NCBI GenBank assembly: GCA_018900975.1
Contig: JAHIFK010000176.1
Coordinates: forward strand, 1-7,925
Direction: 5' to 3'
Source: Methanobacteriota archaeon
Lineage (GTDB): Archaea > Halobacteriota > Methanosarcinia > Methanosarcinales > Methanoperedenaceae
Length of the DNA stretch: 7,925 nucleotides
Of this stretch, positions 6,807 through 7,925 are shown piece after piece; position 1 is the stretch's first letter; the number at the start of each line of letters is the position of its first letter. The notes under the pieces were generated by a model, which saw nothing but the letters and a program-made list of their open reading frames with translations, was not told the DNA's origin and did no database searches. The translations under genes and the position numbers were made by a program.

Positions 6807-6829
6807 CAATGATTAAATAGATAAAGTTG

Positions 6830-6837
6830 TATTAATA
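6830..6837 (-). promoter_or_regulatory. Possible TATA box for the DUF432-mscS pair
   Basis: On the minus strand TATTAATA is centred about 27 bases before the ATG at 6806, the distance expected if transcription starts at or next to the start codon. There is no Shine-Dalgarno, which agrees with a leaderless message. The 50-base gap to the upstream peptidase gene is AT-rich in general, so the match may be chance. Confidence 0.35.
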
Positions 6838-6859
6838 TCTTGGCGAAGCGGTCAGGAAC

Positions 6860-7925
6860 TCATTTCATTACCATGAATTCACCTGCATCTATACCGATTT
6901 TCTTCCTGTTGTAATACGCGCTCACAGTATAATTATATTCTCCGGTCTTTAACCTCTTCGGAATCCGCCATGATCTCTCTATGGATTTCTGTGTTCCCAC
7001 CTTCATATTATTAATTCTCTTTACCAGTTTTTTAACCATGATATGATTTTGATCATAAATTTTTATAACAATTCTTGCTCTCTTCCAGACAACTTCACCC
7101 GCGTTCGTCACATATATCAGAAATGTCAGTATGTTTCCTGCCTGCAGCATATACGGCTCTGCTTTCGCCTGCATCTCTAACCTTACCAGTGGAAACAGAA
7201 TCCCCCGCGTTACCAAAACTTCCCGTATTAAATGCTCATATGCACCATCATAAATATTTTTGTCAGCGATAATAATTGCATCAGCCGCATCCTCAAACCT
7301 GGAATTAATGTTCAGATTGTAATTGCTTTCGATCACCAATCTGATAGCATTATCCCTTGCAGCAAGCCTCTTTGCTTTGACCTTTGAGGCACCGCCCAAT
7401 TGAAGATAAATATCCCAGAGAGTAGCAGACCATATCTCTCCATCCCGGTCGCAGCTTTCCAGTCCAAGAAAATCCTCAGGATAATGCTTTTTGCTGTCAA
7501 CCCTGCCTACACAACCACCTATCTTGCCTATGCCATTCCAGTCACCAACACATTCACGGTTAAAGCCTTCATTTATCTCGGCAAAAAAACATGCTGCAAA
7601 AAAATCACAGAATCCCTCTGCAATTATGCATGAATTCCAGGTAAGCCCAAAGCCCGGCACCTGGTCGTCCATAATGACATGAGCGTATTCATGCAATATT
7701 ATGTCAGCATCCTCTGCATCATCAATATACCATGTACCAAAGGTTAATTCCCTTGTATCATTGCTGTAGTATGAGTTATTCACAAAATCCCCGTGAACGT
7801 TTACTTTTACGGGTTTGTTGCATAAGCTTGAGAATCCAAGACTCTGTATATATCTCGCAGCCTCACCTATGTGGTAATATGCCATCACCTCTTTAAAACT
7901 CTTATCATGTCTTTTATAGTAAAAA
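6860..7925 (-). CDS. M36/fungalysin-like zinc metallopeptidase with C-terminal beta-sandwich domain (N-terminus outside window)
   Basis: The reading frame is open from the right edge of the window to the TGA at 6860, so at least 354 residues are present and the true start lies beyond. Numbering below counts from the GTG codon at 7888. VMAYYHIGEAARYIQSLGF is the segment that opens the catalytic domain in fungalysin-type peptidases. IILHEYAHVIMDD has the zinc motif (H66, E67, H70), and IIAEGFCDFFAACF gives the third ligand (E91). CVGDWNG and EIWSATLWDIY, further on, also fit this family. From about residue 235 a separate beta-rich segment (LEMQAKAEPYMLQAGNILTF onward) looks like an Ig/CARDB-type domain, usual in extracellular proteins. 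It is therefore probably secreted or cell-surface, but the signal peptide would be outside the window. Seven cysteines after the GTG are notable. GAGGTGATG at 7891-7883 imitates a ribosome site with GTG/ATG starts, but conserved-looking sequence continues upstream of it. Confidence 0.85.
   Translation of the reverse strand, partial: FYYKRHDKSFKEVMAYYHIGEAARYIQSLGFSSLCNKPVKVNVHGDFVNNSYYSNDTRELTFGTWYIDDAEDADIILHEYAHVIMDDQVPGFGLTWNSCIIAEGFCDFFAACFFAEINEGFNRECVGDWNGIGKIGGCVGRVDSKKHYPEDFLGLESCDRDGEIWSATLWDIYLQLGGASKVKAKRLAARDNAIRLVIESNYNLNINSRFEDAADAIIIADKNIYDGAYEHLIREVLVTRGILFPLVRLEMQAKAEPYMLQAGNILTFLIYVTNAGEVVWKRARIVIKIYDQNHIMVKKLVKRINNMKVGTQKSIERSWRIPKRLKTGEYNYTVSAYYNRKKIGIDAGEFMVMK

Noticed and set aside
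6841..6858. Possible hairpin GGCGAAGC... in the gap between the peptidase and DUF432-like genes
   Set aside because: The self-complementary arms are only a few bases long and no T-run follows; not a credible terminator.
7883..7891. GTG/ATG at 7888/7885 with GAGGTGAT as a genuine start site
   Set aside because: The frame stays open upstream with family-like sequence, and the would-be Shine-Dalgarno overlaps the start codons themselves, leaving no spacing.
1..7925. CRISPR arrays, tRNAs, insertion sequences or long direct repeats
   Set aside because: I looked for regularly spaced repeats, tRNA-like cloverleaf signatures and transposase motifs by eye and found none.

Overview
The window looks archaeal, with moderate-to-low GC. 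Three things point that way: a textbook archaeal TATA box (TTTATATA) with a purine-rich element before it, Shine-Dalgarno sites matching the GGAGGTGATC core, and a protein that resembles an archaea-only family (DUF432) paired with an MscS channel. The gene set (a group 1 and a group 3b [NiFe] hydrogenase together) would suit an anaerobic euryarchaeon, for example a Methanosarcinales/Methanoperedens-like lineage. That placement is an inference from gene content, not something the sequence proves.

Layout. Positions 1-435 (+) hold the 3' end of a group 1-type uptake [NiFe] hydrogenase large subunit. Abutting it with no spacer, and running the other way, is a five-gene minus-strand operon (4829 down to 436). 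It encodes the complete heterotetrameric group 3b (sulfhydrogenase-type, NAD(P)-linked) hydrogenase in the classical order beta-gamma-delta-alpha, followed by a hydrogenase maturation protease. The four subunits form one electron path: NAD(P)H and FAD in gamma, [4Fe-4S] clusters in beta, three [4Fe-4S] clusters in delta, and the Ni-Fe site in alpha. The protease would trim the C-terminus of a catalytic subunit once nickel is inserted. The operon has a clear promoter at about 4874-4888, and its genes overlap or nearly touch.

Between the operon promoter and the next genes (4911-5278, +) lies a decayed YihY/BrkB-family membrane protein gene. Only its C-terminal part is clearly recognisable. Next come two translationally coupled minus-strand genes: a DUF432-like protein of unknown function (6806-6111) and a three-TM MscS-type mechanosensitive channel (6114-5302). 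The window ends with a minus-strand gene (frame open from the right edge to 6860) for an M36/fungalysin-like zinc metallopeptidase with a C-terminal beta-sandwich domain. Its N-terminus lies outside the window.

I saw no tRNA, rRNA, CRISPR array, insertion sequence or integrase. The only non-coding stretch longer than 300 bases is 4830-5301, which holds the hydrogenase promoter and the YihY remnant.
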